Origin: Diplonema japonicum
Taxonomy: Eukaryota; Euglenozoa; Diplonemea; Diplonemida; Diplonemidae
Direction of reading: 5' to 3'
NCBI GenBank assembly: GCA_964019335.1
Contig: OZ025670.1
Location: 496,001-560,000, forward strand
Length of the DNA stretch: 64,000 bases
In this document: positions 11,383 to 21,900 of the stretch, piece after piece
How the letters are laid out: each line of letters starts with the position of its first letter
Position numbering within the stretch: position 1 is the first letter of the stretch
The notes under the pieces: model-generated
The model's input: the letters and a program-made list of their open reading frames with translations, nothing else
Databases searched by the model: none
Told to the model about the DNA's origin: nothing
Translations under genes and position numbers: made by a program

Positions 11383-12837
11383 ATGCGGCGTACCGCGGTC
11401 AGATTGTGTGATGGCATCTGGAAGCCCAAGCCCCACATGCTCCCTGACATGGAGAAGATCCGTGAGGAAGGCGGTGTGCTACTCAGCGAGCGTGGCGAGT
11501 ATAGCTACACGGAGGCGGACGTCCACCCTGAGCTGCGTTGGAACAAGCAGGGGAACAGCAAGATATGGTTCAGTCCGGAGGACAAACTGTCGGGAGGCTT
11601 TCAGGCGGACATGCTGAACGAGAGTCTGGTGGTGGGCCTAGACAGAACGGAACTGGAAAAGAGGAAAAAGAAGATGGTGCGGCCGATCACAACGCAAGGC
11701 GGGCACGGGATGACGGGGAGCGAGTTTGTTGACGAGATGGACAACAGGGGGATGGGTGTGCACACACACCAGTTCCAAGCACGGAAACGGCACATCTCAC
11801 CCGAGTGGGAGCTCGACCGGTGGAACGGCAAGTTCGACGCACTGAAACGAGTCTTCACCTTTGACAACCCACGCTATCCGTACTTCTTGTACAACAGGCT
11901 GAACGACAGGATTGTGATGGAACGCAAGCACTACCCCATTGAGATCACAATCAAGAAGAACGAGTGCACGGTGTGGCTCACAACAACATACGCACAAGCG
12001 GTGAGCGAGTTTGACTTCCAGTTGTGTCACTTTTTGGACAAAGAGAGGACCCTCATGGAACGCCCTGACTGGACACCCGTCGTGAGGAAAGTACGGGACG
12101 ACGGCACCTCGACATTTGAGGTGCACACGCCGCCGTTGGTTTCCGTAGAGCAAGTACAGCAGACTACTGCGAAACACTTCTTAAGAGGTCTTGAGTGCGA
12201 CTGGACGGAGAAGGGAAACGTTCTGACGGTTGTGAAGATGCTCCGGTCGTGGTACCGTGTGATGGACGTGGTGAACAGCTGTCTTGAAATGTGCGAAGCA
12301 GTGCGGCAGCACCCTGTGCAGGTCACTGTGCACATCCACACGGTGAGCATCTCGCTGCCTGACACAAAAGAAGGCCGTGCAGTGGCTATCGAACTCGACA
12401 AGCTGATGATGCAGCATGAGACATACCTCACAGAAGTGCACAGTAAGATAGCAGCCAAGGGTGATGGGAGGAACCCCAAGGCACACCTCGCGGATTTTCA
12501 AGAATCCCCTAGATCGCATTTCAAAAAGAACCCACTAGGCGCAGGCTCGGGCCCTATGCGGAAGGTGTTTTACGAGAAGCCAGCCGACTACGATAACTTC
12601 GTGAAGCGCATGGCGTGGGGCGAAGTGGGCTACGATGAGATGGTCAAAAGGTATCCGAACACAGCCTTCGCAAAGCCCTCTTCTAACAGGCCTTTCAAAG
12701 ACAAAGAGGAGTGGGAACGCGCCAAGCAAGTCGATGCAATGCGAAGGGGGATCAAGCAGAAGTCAGAAAGCTTCCTCACAGGCCTCCAGTCCAAGATACG
12801 CAAGAACGAACGGTCAAAGAAAGCATCACTCGAATAA
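11383..12837 (+). CDS. Protein with two pterin-dehydratase (PCD/DCoH)-like repeats
   Basis: A 484-residue single-exon protein. Two regions, residues ~155-222 and ~268-342, share the outline of the PCD/DCoH fold: an aromatic/F strand, a helix, an HYP or HP element, a strand with V.L.T, then a helix starting LD. The second copy reads W.....V....W..VMDVVNSCLEMCEAVRQHP...V.IHTVSISLPDT. The active-site histidine pair of true dehydratases is not complete in either copy, so enzymatic activity is doubtful. The first ~150 and last ~120 residues are charged and unrelated. The fold is inferred by eye and needs structural prediction. The start is the first ATG after a pyrimidine-rich leader; an upstream in-frame extension is low complexity. 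Confidence 0.55.
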   Translation: MRRTAVRLCDGIWKPKPHMLPDMEKIREEGGVLLSERGEYSYTEADVHPELRWNKQGNSKIWFSPEDKLSGGFQADMLNESLVVGLDRTELEKRKKKMVRPITTQGGHGMTGSEFVDEMDNRGMGVHTHQFQARKRHISPEWELDRWNGKFDALKRVFTFDNPRYPYFLYNRLNDRIVMERKHYPIEITIKKNECTVWLTTTYAQAVSEFDFQLCHFLDKERTLMERPDWTPVVRKVRDDGTSTFEVHTPPLVSVEQVQQTTAKHFLRGLECDWTEKGNVLTVVKMLRSWYRVMDVVNSCLEMCEAVRQHPVQVTVHIHTVSISLPDTKEGRAVAIELDKLMMQHETYLTEVHSKIAAKGDGRNPKAHLADFQESPRSHFKKNPLGAGSGPMRKVFYEKPADYDNFVKRMAWGEVGYDEMVKRYPNTAFAKPSSNRPFKDKEEWERAKQVDAMRRGIKQKSESFLTGLQSKIRKNERSKKASLE

Positions 12838-13023
12838 AAAAAGAAGGAAAAAAAAAAAAAAAAAAGAGGGAGCTTTGAAAAGATACTTCTTTTTCTCTCT
12901 TTCTTTCCGAAAACCATTGACACTATAATTGGCTACAGTTTATTACTCAATAAAAAAAGAAGAAAAGAAAAACAACAAAACAAAAAAACAGGGAGAGAGA
13001 ACAAAAAAACACACAAAAAAAAA

Positions 13024-14212
13024 ATGGGAAAGAAGAAGCAAGCAAGGCCGGGTCTGGATGGTATCGCCCCGGGGGCAGTGCCCAAGGCGCCTTCACGGAA
13101 GGACAGAAGAGTAGCGGAGAGGGCTGGCAAGAAAGGTAAGAAGAAGCTGATGCCGGGAAAGGTATACAAAAAAAAAAAAAAAATCGAAAAAAAAAATATA
13201 TATATAAATATAGCCGCAAAAATCCGAATTAGAAAAATTGAGAAAAGAACGGCAAGGGTCCATAAAGAAAAGACAGGCTAGGCGTTCGGAACTAGAGAAG
13301 AAGGGGACTTTGGTATATTTGCTCTCCCCCCCTTCCCCCTTTTCAACATTTTCACACAGTACAACGAGAAGGCACTGCAAAAGGAAACAGCTGAAATCCC
13401 GCAACCTCCGTACAGAACTAACGTCAGCGTGCGTAAAATGATCCTTTTCTACGAGGTGTCCCTGCACAAGGTGCCAGTTGAGAAAATCAAGGTGCACAGC
13501 ACACCGACCAGGTTCACGGTCGACACATTAGAGTTCTCAAAGCAATGGGTCCTTAATGTACCTCATCCTGACGGCATCGTGGTCACTGATGAGGAGGGCC
13601 TCGCGGAGATCACACCCGACGGCATTTTGAAGGTGAAATTGAAGATAAAGACTCTACCAGAGGCCGTCAAGGCGAAGGAGCTTTCCAAGCAAAAGGTACC
13701 AACATAAACACTTCACACAATAACACAACAGTCCATTGAGGATGTGCGCAACCTTCGTTTCCGTCGCAACCAGGCAGGAGAGTTGATCACAGGGAAGAGA
13801 AAGATTACCATTGTTAAGGAAAAAGAGACAGAGAAAGCGGATGGGGAACCGAAAAAGAAGAAGAGGAAGACTTTCGTCACGGATAAAGATGCCGCTCTTG
13901 AGCTTATCGCGGGCATCCAGCAGGAGGAAGAGCCCAAGAAGGAACAGAGAAAGACAATGCTTGACCACGCAACTGACATGAAGGCGGACAGAAAAGAGAG
14001 GAGGCAGCAGAAGCGGGCGAAAAAACAAACGCTTGAGGTTTGATGAAAAGGGGAAAAAGAAAATTTAAAAAAAAAAAAAATACAGACCCAAGCCATAAAG
14101 CAAATCGTCAAGAGTAAAAAAGCAAAGCAGCAGCGGGATCATGTCAAATCGCTTGCCGAGGTGACCCCCCTCAAGGAGCCAACTGGGCGCAAGGTTCGAT
14201 TCAGTACGAAGT

Positions 14213-14214
<2 letters not shown>
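13024..14214 (+). CDS. Lysine-rich (nucleolar-like) protein, five exons
   Basis: Exons 13024-13161, 13214-13312, 13360-13695, 13732-14037 and 14086-14214, all joined in phase 0, give about 335 residues. Introns are 52, 47, 36 and 48 nt. The first has GTATAC and ends ATAG, the second GTATAT...CACAG, the third GTACCA...ACAG, the fourth GTTTGA...ACAG. The protein starts MGKKKQARPG and has strongly basic segments at both ends (RRQQKRAKKQ, KSKKAKQQR), with a more ordered acidic/hydrophobic centre. The composition suits a ribosome-biogenesis or nucleolar protein, but no family is recognised. The clean phase at every junction makes the exon model firm even though the function is unknown. Confidence 0.7.
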
Positions 14215-14246
<32 letters not shown>

Positions 14247-14593
14247 CTCCACACTTCTCCTCTCTTTTCCCGCCCCGCCCCTTTTTTTTTTTTTTTTTTT
14301 TCTTTTTTTTTTTCTTTATCATCACACGATTTCTCTTTCACCTCTCCCCTCCTTTTTTTATTTATCAACACCGCTGCTATAAAGAGAAGAAAAAAAAAAA
14401 GAAAGACAAAAAAGACAGGTGGAGAAAAGTACATTGCAATCATTTGTTTAATAGGGGGAGGGAATTGTTGGCATCATTGTTTTTCTTTTTTTTTTTTTCT
14501 TTCGTTTTTCGTTTTTCAGGTCTTCCTCTCCCTTAAGTACCCTCGACAATAAAAAAAAAAAAAAAAAAAGGAGGGAATTACAAAAAAAAAAAA

Positions 14594-14803
14594 ATGGGAT
14601 GCTCCGAGTCTAAAGAAAATAAATCGGCAAAGGTATGGAAGGCGAGGGGACGAAGAATAATAAACAAAAAAAAGGGAACCGCTCCTGAACAAAAGAGGGC
14701 CAAGGAAAATGGGAAAGATGCTGCTGGAAGGAGAAAGAAGAAAGAGACATTTACGGACGAGGAGTCTCATAACACACTTAATCAAACTGCAGTTCCAGTT
14801 TAG
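14594..14803 (+). CDS. Small dually acylated-type protein
   Basis: The frame starts MGCSESKEN, a textbook N-myristoylation (Gly2) plus palmitoylation (Cys3) signal, so membrane tethering is likely. It is 69 residues if read straight through, or 55 if the 42-nt segment 14633-14674 (GTATGG...AAAG) is an intron; that segment is in frame, so both products are possible. The rest is Lys/Arg-rich and hydrophilic with no domain. The start is preceded by an A run. No ortholog is recognised. Confidence 0.5.
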   Translation: MGCSESKENKSAKVWKARGRRIINKKKGTAPEQKRAKENGKDAAGRRKKKETFTDEESHNTLNQTAVPV

Positions 14804-15420
14804 GTAGTCAAAGTAGAAGATTTTTTTTTTTTTTTTTTTTCCCTCGGAGCAAAAAGAGAGTATTAAAAAAAAAAACTTTTTTCTTAAAAGATTTTTCCAA
14901 TTTCGATCCATCAAAACATAGGTATTTTTCTAATCAGTTAAACATACCATGAAGGTAATATTAACCTTCCCCCCCCCCCCCCCCTCTCCGCCCCCTTTTT
15001 TTTTCTCCAAAAGAAAAAAAAAAAAAAAAGAAACCCCACGCAACCTGAGAATTTTATCCCTCGTGTACGGGTTAAAGAAAGCTCCTTGGGTGGAAAAGAA
15101 AAGAAAAAAAAAGAAAAAAAAAGTTTTAAAAAAGCGCATGGCCGGAGGGGAGGAAGAAAAAAAAAGGGGCTTTATTTGCCCCCCTCCCCCTTTTTTTTTG
15201 CCTGCGTCACTTTCTCTATAAAGAAGGGAGATAAATAGTTAGCCCAGGGACTTTTTTTTTTTTTTTTTTTTTTTCTGTGCGATCCATTTTTTTTTTATAT
15301 TATTATTCCCCTTCTTCCTACCCAAATGCCCTCCATTTTAACCCAAGTAATTCAAAAAAAGGGGAGGGGGATTCGAGAAGAAGAAAAAAAAGAGAGAAAA
15401 AAAAAAAAAAAAAGGAAGAA
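14804..15420 (+). other. Low-complexity spacer
   Basis: Runs of T, C, A and G alternate; open frames here are only homopolymer translations. The pyrimidine tract ending before 15421 may serve the next gene. Confidence 0.6.
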
Positions 15421-15975
15421 ATGGCTCACGTAGTGCTGAACGTGTGCGGGATGAAGTACGAGGTGCTGGTGGCCACGTTGCTGAACTCGCCAGAGACGAT
15501 GCTTGGTGGTTTGGTTGACAAGTGGAATGAAACCGGGGAGTTTTCAGACTCGAGCGCGACGACTCGGGAGATCTTCATCGACAGGAACGGGGAACGGTTT
15601 CAGTACATCCTGGACTGGTACAGGGACGGCAAGATCGTTCTCCCGCCCCATGTCTCCTACGAAGCTTTCCTCAGCGACCTGCAGTTCTTTGGGCTCCCCA
15701 CCGATGCCGTGCAATCCCCCTCCCGCAACCAGCTCTGTGTCGTCTCTTCCATCAACGGCCGCTGTTACATCGAAGGTGCTGTCGTGCCTGGTACAGACAC
15801 CCTGCACCGCTCCATCTGGGGGTGCCCTGTCGTCGACAACTCCATGACACCCTTCCCAGTCCTCTCTGCCCTCGCAAGCGACAACTGGCACCTTTCCCAC
15901 ACCCATGAGATTTCCGGCGGCACCTCACCCCAGGCACCCGACAAGGTTGTACAATACTTCTTCGGGCGTAAATAG
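15421..15975 (+). CDS. BTB/T1 (KCTD-type) domain protein
   Basis: A 184-residue protein with a potassium-channel tetramerisation-type BTB domain at residues ~3-100: VVLNVCGMKYEVLVATLL at the start, then the FIDRNGERFQYILDWYRDGKI block and a later LQFFGLP helix. No channel pore or transmembrane segment follows, so this is a KCTD-like soluble protein. Such proteins assemble as tetramers or pentamers and often act as adaptors for CUL3 ubiquitin ligases. A cullin gene is present at 29.7 kb, but a link is only inferred. The C-terminal ~80 residues are unassigned. The ATG follows an A-rich leader; no intron is seen. Confidence 0.85.
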   Translation: MAHVVLNVCGMKYEVLVATLLNSPETMLGGLVDKWNETGEFSDSSATTREIFIDRNGERFQYILDWYRDGKIVLPPHVSYEAFLSDLQFFGLPTDAVQSPSRNQLCVVSSINGRCYIEGAVVPGTDTLHRSIWGCPVVDNSMTPFPVLSALASDNWHLSHTHEISGGTSPQAPDKVVQYFFGRK

Positions 15976-16160
15976 GAGGTCTTCTTTTTTTATATAGATT
16001 CATTTCCCACACTCCTCCCTAGATTCCCTTTTTTTTTTTTTTTTTTTTTTTCTTTTTTTTTTTTTTTTTCTTTCTTTTTTTTTTTTTCAGTTTTCTTTTT
16101 TTTTTTTTTTTTTTAAATTCCACCATACCCTTGTATCAAGAAGGAGGGGGAAGGGCGGCC

Positions 16161-17087
16161 ATGAGCATCGCCACGAAGAAGCCCTGGCAAGGGATGGCAT
16201 GCGGTGCAGCAGGCAGCATGCTAGCGGACACGGTGTGCACGCCACTAGATGTGATCAAAGTCAGACTACAACTGTCAAAAAGCGGAATGTGCGAAGAAAA
16301 GTACAGCGGCGTCAGCGAAGCGGTCAAAAAAATATACGCAAAGGAAGGAGGAAGCGCCTTCTTCAAAGGCCTGAGCCCGGCACTACTAAGAGCAAGCACC
16401 TACGGGACGGCAAGAATAGGACTGTACGAGCCCTTCAAACGCTTAATCGCAGGCGACGTCGAGAAGAAGCACCTACCACTACGACACAAGCTGGCAGCAG
16501 GACTGGGCAGCGGGGCTGTTGCATCATTTGTCTTCACACCATGCGACGTGGTCAAGATAAGAATGCAAAGCGACAAGACAGGCAAACGGTATAGAGGCGT
16601 GTGGCATGCTCTCCGTTCCATTTCAGCTGCTGAGTCTTTTTCAGGCCTTTACAAGGGTGCCTCTGCCAACGTTGGCCGCGCGTCCATATGCGCTGCTGTG
16701 GAGCTCACAACTTATGACGAGACCAAAGAACACCTCATCGACAGCACACTGTGGCCCTACGAGAATTCCATACATACGCACATTTTGTGTTCCCTTATCG
16801 CGGGGTTTGCTTCTACTGTCGCCTCGCACCCGGTGGATCTTGTCAAGTCCCGGCTCATGAACCAGCCTCATGATGCTGCGGCACGATTGTACTCGGGGCC
16901 TGTTGACTGTATTGTTAAGACTCTTAAGGCAGAGGGTCTTAGAGGGACCTATGCTGGGTTTTGGCCTAGCTATTTCAGGATCGGGCCTCATACGCTGTAT
17001 GGTAATAAATATTTAAAGAAAAGTATTCACAGGGTTATCTTCATTACTGTAGAGCAGCTTCGGACATATGCTAACTGGGCGGCATGA
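16161..17087 (+). CDS. Mitochondrial carrier (SLC25), UCP/dicarboxylate carrier-like
   Basis: Inner-membrane transporter with three tandem ~100-residue repeats, each carrying the carrier signature: TPLDVIKVRLQ, TPCDVVKIRMQ and HPVDLVKSRLM. The segment GTARIGLYEPFKRL in repeat 1 and the overall pattern are closest to the uncoupling protein/oxoglutarate/dicarboxylate group; the substrate is not determined. A 36-nt intron at 16997-17032 (GTATGG...CACAG) removes twelve codons that would otherwise interrupt the final helix. Splicing gives PHTL/VIFITVEQL, the family-typical ending. Because the intron is a multiple of three with no stop, an automated frame would miss it. The spliced product is about 296 residues. 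Confidence 0.9.
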   Translation: MSIATKKPWQGMACGAAGSMLADTVCTPLDVIKVRLQLSKSGMCEEKYSGVSEAVKKIYAKEGGSAFFKGLSPALLRASTYGTARIGLYEPFKRLIAGDVEKKHLPLRHKLAAGLGSGAVASFVFTPCDVVKIRMQSDKTGKRYRGVWHALRSISAAESFSGLYKGASANVGRASICAAVELTTYDETKEHLIDSTLWPYENSIHTHILCSLIAGFASTVASHPVDLVKSRLMNQPHDAAARLYSGPVDCIVKTLKAEGLRGTYAGFWPSYFRIGPHTLYGNKYLKKSIHRVIFITVEQLRTYANWAA

Positions 17088-17217
17088 TCGAGGGGGAGCA
17101 AAAAAACAAAAAAACAAAAAAACGTAGATTGCGTAAATAAAGAAACAAGAATGGAGTTTTTTTTTCGCAGGGGCTGGTAATTTGGGTTGGAATTAATCAA
17201 AATAATCGCAATCAAAG

Positions 17218-18975
17218 ATGGCTGGGGAACCTCCACGTGGTGGCCCTGGGTCCCCTCCCAAGGGGGGGGAGCAAACTCCCCAGAAGGAGGCAGCATCATC
17301 AACATGGGTGCAGGTGGCGCGAATGGCGAGGTCAGTGAAGCCGGTGCAAGCGCAGAAGGTGACGGCGAAGGAATGGCCTTCTCGTCAGGTGCAGGAGGTG
17401 CAGGAGAAGTGGATGGACGAGGACGACGACAACGACAGCAGCAGCAGCAGCACGATCGTACTGCGAGCCATCTGGTGGAGAGCCGCATCCGGGGAGGACG
17501 GGTGGGCGAAGGTGCAAGCGGACGCCAAGAACGAGACGGTGAAGGCACTCAAGGCGCTGGGAGTCACCCTGCGGGGGATCTCAGAGCCAAGAGGCGAGGC
17601 CTGGAAGGGACAGCTGACCAAGCTGGACCTCCTGGTCTACGTGGCGGCCAACGAAGAAGGGAAGGCGAAGCAGGCTGGTGCGGGGGGCTTGTTCGTAGAG
17701 GACCGCAGGAGGAAGCGAGAGAAGCAGCCACCACTATGGCTGAGGACGTGGGACGTGGCGGCGGCGCGGGGGATCGGAGGACCTACGGCCACCCTCACAA
17801 GCAACGGGAGGGGTCTCGGTTTGGTGCAAGACGGGAACCTGGACAGCGACGACGCCAGACACAAAGCACAGGAGGCCGGCTTGCTGGTGGGAACAGGGGC
17901 CGGACGAAAGTTCGACCTCCACAGTGTGCCACGCGGGATCACGGGCGAGCAGGTGCAGGGCTTGCTACGGAACAACGGGTGGAAGGACGCGACGGTCATT
18001 CGCGTCATCCCGAAGAAGGGGCGGCAACTGGCGGTGGTCCAGTCGGCAGGGCAGCCCCCGTTCGGCGAGGTGCAGGTGGGGGAGCACCGGATGGCGCTGA
18101 CGGCGGCGTGGAAGCAGCAACCACTGCAAATGGTGGTGGCGAAAGGGGAAACGAGGAAGGACCCCAACGAAAACTGCGACACACGATACTCCAAGCCCGA
18201 GTTCCTCTGTTTTTACGGCAAGAACAAGGGCGAGGAGTACTGGGCGGCCGCCGACCCCGAGAAGCTGCAGGAACGGGAGCAGAAGGACGCGACCGCGGAC
18301 ACGACCACAGAACAGAAGAAGAAGAAGACAAAGAAGCCGCAGAAGCAAGAACAACAACAACAACAACAACAGCAACAGAAGGACACCACGATCAACGCAA
18401 CAGAGCTAGAGCAATACAAAATGCTCGTCACGAAGTTGCAGAGCGAAGTCGACCGCCTCAAAGATGCGCTAAGGAAGGTGGCACGCAGGGCGATGGAGAA
18501 CAGGGCCGCGACGACCCCAGCAGCCACGACAAGCGCTGCATCCCCGAAGCGGCAGAGGAGCGGCACTCCGGAACAGAACACGGAGACGCCGACGGCGAAG
18601 AAGAAGCCTGCGACGGCGGCGGCGGCAGGTGCAGTGTCCCCGAAAAAGACAAGCACGAACACGAACACGAACAAGGCAGCGTCACCGAAGCGACAGAGGA
18701 GCCAGACTCCCTCACCCTCCCCGTCGCCGAAGAAGCCCGACCCCAGCAGCCCCGGCCACAGGAAGCCAACAACCTCGTCGGAAGGGAAGCTGCAAGGCAA
18801 GGAGAAGAAGAAGCAGAAGGTGCATGTCCATGCTTGGTCTGCGACCTACCAAGCCTCACAGGGTCAATGCGGGTCATGTCATGGCCAGCTGAAAGGCAGG
18901 AGGGCGAGGGTGTGCGCCATGGAGAACTGCAGGCGGGAACAATGCGTGAGCTGCATTGGAAACCTCCCCAACTGA
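17218..18975 (+). CDS. Retrotransposon ORF1 protein (RNA-binding, gag-like)
   Basis: 585 residues. The N-terminal third is basic and hydrophilic. Residues ~235-300 have an RRM-like outline (FDLHSVPRGITGEQVQGLLRNNGW...VIRVIPKKGRQLAVVQS). Residues ~360-530 are low complexity: a Gln run, then Thr/Ala/Ser and Pro/Lys-rich repeats. The C-terminus has paired cysteines (CGSCHGQ...CAMENC...CVSC) suggesting zinc binding. ORF1 proteins of non-LTR elements coat the element RNA; the role is inferred from position and composition. The start follows the end of the upstream host gene by ~130 bases. It overlaps the ORF2 frame, which is also open throughout. Confidence 0.75.
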   Translation: MAGEPPRGGPGSPPKGGEQTPQKEAASSTWVQVARMARSVKPVQAQKVTAKEWPSRQVQEVQEKWMDEDDDNDSSSSSTIVLRAIWWRAASGEDGWAKVQADAKNETVKALKALGVTLRGISEPRGEAWKGQLTKLDLLVYVAANEEGKAKQAGAGGLFVEDRRRKREKQPPLWLRTWDVAAARGIGGPTATLTSNGRGLGLVQDGNLDSDDARHKAQEAGLLVGTGAGRKFDLHSVPRGITGEQVQGLLRNNGWKDATVIRVIPKKGRQLAVVQSAGQPPFGEVQVGEHRMALTAAWKQQPLQMVVAKGETRKDPNENCDTRYSKPEFLCFYGKNKGEEYWAAADPEKLQEREQKDATADTTTEQKKKKTKKPQKQEQQQQQQQQQKDTTINATELEQYKMLVTKLQSEVDRLKDALRKVARRAMENRAATTPAATTSAASPKRQRSGTPEQNTETPTAKKKPATAAAAGAVSPKKTSTNTNTNKAASPKRQRSQTPSPSPSPKKPDPSSPGHRKPTTSSEGKLQGKEKKKQKVHVHAWSATYQASQGQCGSCHGQLKGRRARVCAMENCRREQCVSCIGNLPN

Positions 18976-21900
18976 AAACGGGGAGGCGGAAACCGGGGTC
19001 AGAGGAGGAAGAGGACTTCGCGAGGCTCACGGCGCAGGGGATACATCCGAACCCTGGGCCCAACATGTACGTGTCGACAGTGAACGTGGCCTCCCTACGC
19101 AACCAAATAGAGGAGGTTACGACGAAGCTGGACGTCGACGTGATCTGCACGCAGGAGACGGCGCTGACCTTAGCTGGGCAGCAGGAGATGGAGCGGGAGC
19201 TCGGGAAGAAGACGAAGAAGAAGTGGAAGCCGATGTGGGGACCGCCGCAGCCGGGAAGGAAGGTGGAGGGAATCGCTTCGAACTGGGTAGCTCAGAGGGG
19301 AGGACTGGCAACCCTAATCCGAGAACCCAGGACAGCATTGCCAGGTTCTCTGGACACCAACGACCAATCTGAAGAACAACGCAGGAGGTGGCTGCACACT
19401 CAGGTCGCAATCGATGGCAAACGCAGATGGCTACATATCATATCGATATACTGCCCGGCAGGAACAGGACGTGAAGAGACCGCAAAGAGGGAGACCCTCC
19501 TCCACTACATCCTGCGGAAGAAGGCGAAGGAGCTCGGCAATGTGCCAATACTCGTCGTTGGCGACTTCAACACCGACGAGGCAAGATCCCCGGAACTGCG
19601 GAAGGCACTGCAGGCAGGATGGGCGGACACAGCGGACCTATGCGCAAAATGGAGAGGGAAACAACCTGATCCAACGTTTGTACGGGAGAACTGCGCCACG
19701 CGGATCGACAGGATACTGGCAAGTCCGGAGGCAGTACCGGCCATCACCGGATGCCAAGTGAACCAAGCGATCAAGGGGACGGATCACCGGACACTGACGG
19801 TTGCACTTGAGCTCGACAGATTCAGGATGACGGTACAACGATACATGCTGCCGAGGGGTCTGGAGACGGCAGATGAGCCAACGGAAGAACAAGGAGCCGA
19901 AGCAGTGGAAGCAGCCGGATTCCGACAGTACCTGCACGAAGGAAATATAACAAAAGCCTTCGAGACCCTCTCCCGGTGCACCGAAGACCTCCTCATAGAC
20001 CAACCAGTGGGGACGCCGGGGAGGGCAGCGTACGTCGGAAGAGGCAAACACACCAGCACAAAGGAGAAGGAAGTGTGTGCACCAACGACGACGGGAACGG
20101 TGGGTGCAGCTACAACATGGCAAGCGCGACTGGAAAAGCTGAAGCTCAAGACGCGGACACTGCAACAACAGCTCGAGCAAGCAGTTGAGGACAAGGGGCT
20201 AAGCAAGCCGACCCTGAACACGATAAGAAACGTGAACAGGGAAGCAAAGGCTCTGGCAGTACCAGCTGAACCGGTGCCGCACGACGCTGTTCTCATAGAG
20301 GACATGCTGGCAGCAGCGCTGAACATGGAAGACGCAATTGCAGCTGAGGAACGGAAGAAAAGGACCGAGGCGAACACGTCACGGAGACGAGAATACCTGG
20401 CCGAGGTTGCAGCAGGACGCGAGACAACAAGACTGGTAAAAGTCGCGAAAGGCAAACGTCAAAGCGACGGAACCAGGGCGGTCAAGGAAGGGATGGTGCT
20501 CTTTGCGTCCCCCGGACTGATCGACAGCGTCATGCGCAAGGCGTGGAAGACCGTCTTTGCGAAATACGAGTCCCGACCGGAGCCCCTCTATGCCCCCTTC
20601 AAGGCAAAGTACAGCAAGTTCGTGCAACGGCATGAGATGGAGAGGACACAACTGACGGGAGCAAGGCTGAGGGAAGTGCTCAGAAAGAAAAGCAAGAAAA
20701 GCGCGGCAGGCATCGACGGGTGGAGGATGCTAGAGCTACGGAAACTACCAGAGTCAGTACTAGACGCCTGGGCGATGCTCTTCCATGCGATCGAAGCAAC
20801 GGGGAGGTGGCCGGAAGCCATGAAAACGGCACTGGTTACCCTCGTACCGAAGTGCGACGATGCGGGACCACTGGAGCACAGGCCTATCACAGTCACATCT
20901 GCGGTGTACAGACTCTGGGCATGCGCGCGACTGTCTGATATCCTCATCTGGCAGGAGAAATGGATACACGACAAGCAATACGGATTCCGCACGGGTTTCG
21001 GGACAGAGGACGCACTTTTGGACCTCGCCCTTGACATCGAAGAATCCATTCTGGAGGGGAAACCGCTAGTCGGGGTGGCACTCGACTTTGCGAAATGCTT
21101 TGACAGTGTACCGCAACAGCTGGTTCTGGAGCTGGTGGAGGACATGGGCATGGACACAGGCATCCTCAGGGCACTGAAAGGAATGTACGCAGGCATGCGA
21201 AGACGGTTCAGGTACGCAGCAGGCGTGGGGGAGGAGTTCCACACAACCAATGGAATCCTTCAGGGATGCCCGATTTCAGTGGTACTCATCAACGCGCTGT
21301 TGGCGGTACTAATGAAGCAGGTGGAGAACGACACAGGGGTCCGCTCGCTGTCTTACGCGGACGATGCATATCTCTTGGCACGGCTCGGTGCGGCGTTGCA
21401 GGAAGGCGTAGACGCAGTGGAAGCCTTCTGCAAACAGGTGGGGATGAAGCTCAACACCAGGAAGACGAAGACCTTTGCAGTGAACAGGAAGACACCGGAG
21501 GTGAAGGTGAAAGGCGAGGAACTGCAGCCGACACGGACTGTAGGAGTACTGGGAGCCAAGCTGCGGACAGACGGCAGGCCGCAAACCAACGGCGACAGGA
21601 CGGCGGAGGCACTCGGGACGCTGAGCAGGCTGGGAGCAACGCCGTTGTCCTTTCAGCAGAAGGCGAAGATCATCAGCAGCACGATCCTACCGAGCTGCCT
21701 CTACGACTGCCCATTCTCACCGCCGAAAACGGGACAAATGGCCACGCTGGTGAAGGAGACCACGTACGCGCTCTGGGGGCAGAAGTACTGCACCAGGAAC
21801 CCAGGCACAGTACTATCCGTGACACTGCCGGGACACACGAGCCACCCACAGATGACAGCCGCATACAGAGCACTTATGCTCCTATACAGAGCCTGCAAGA

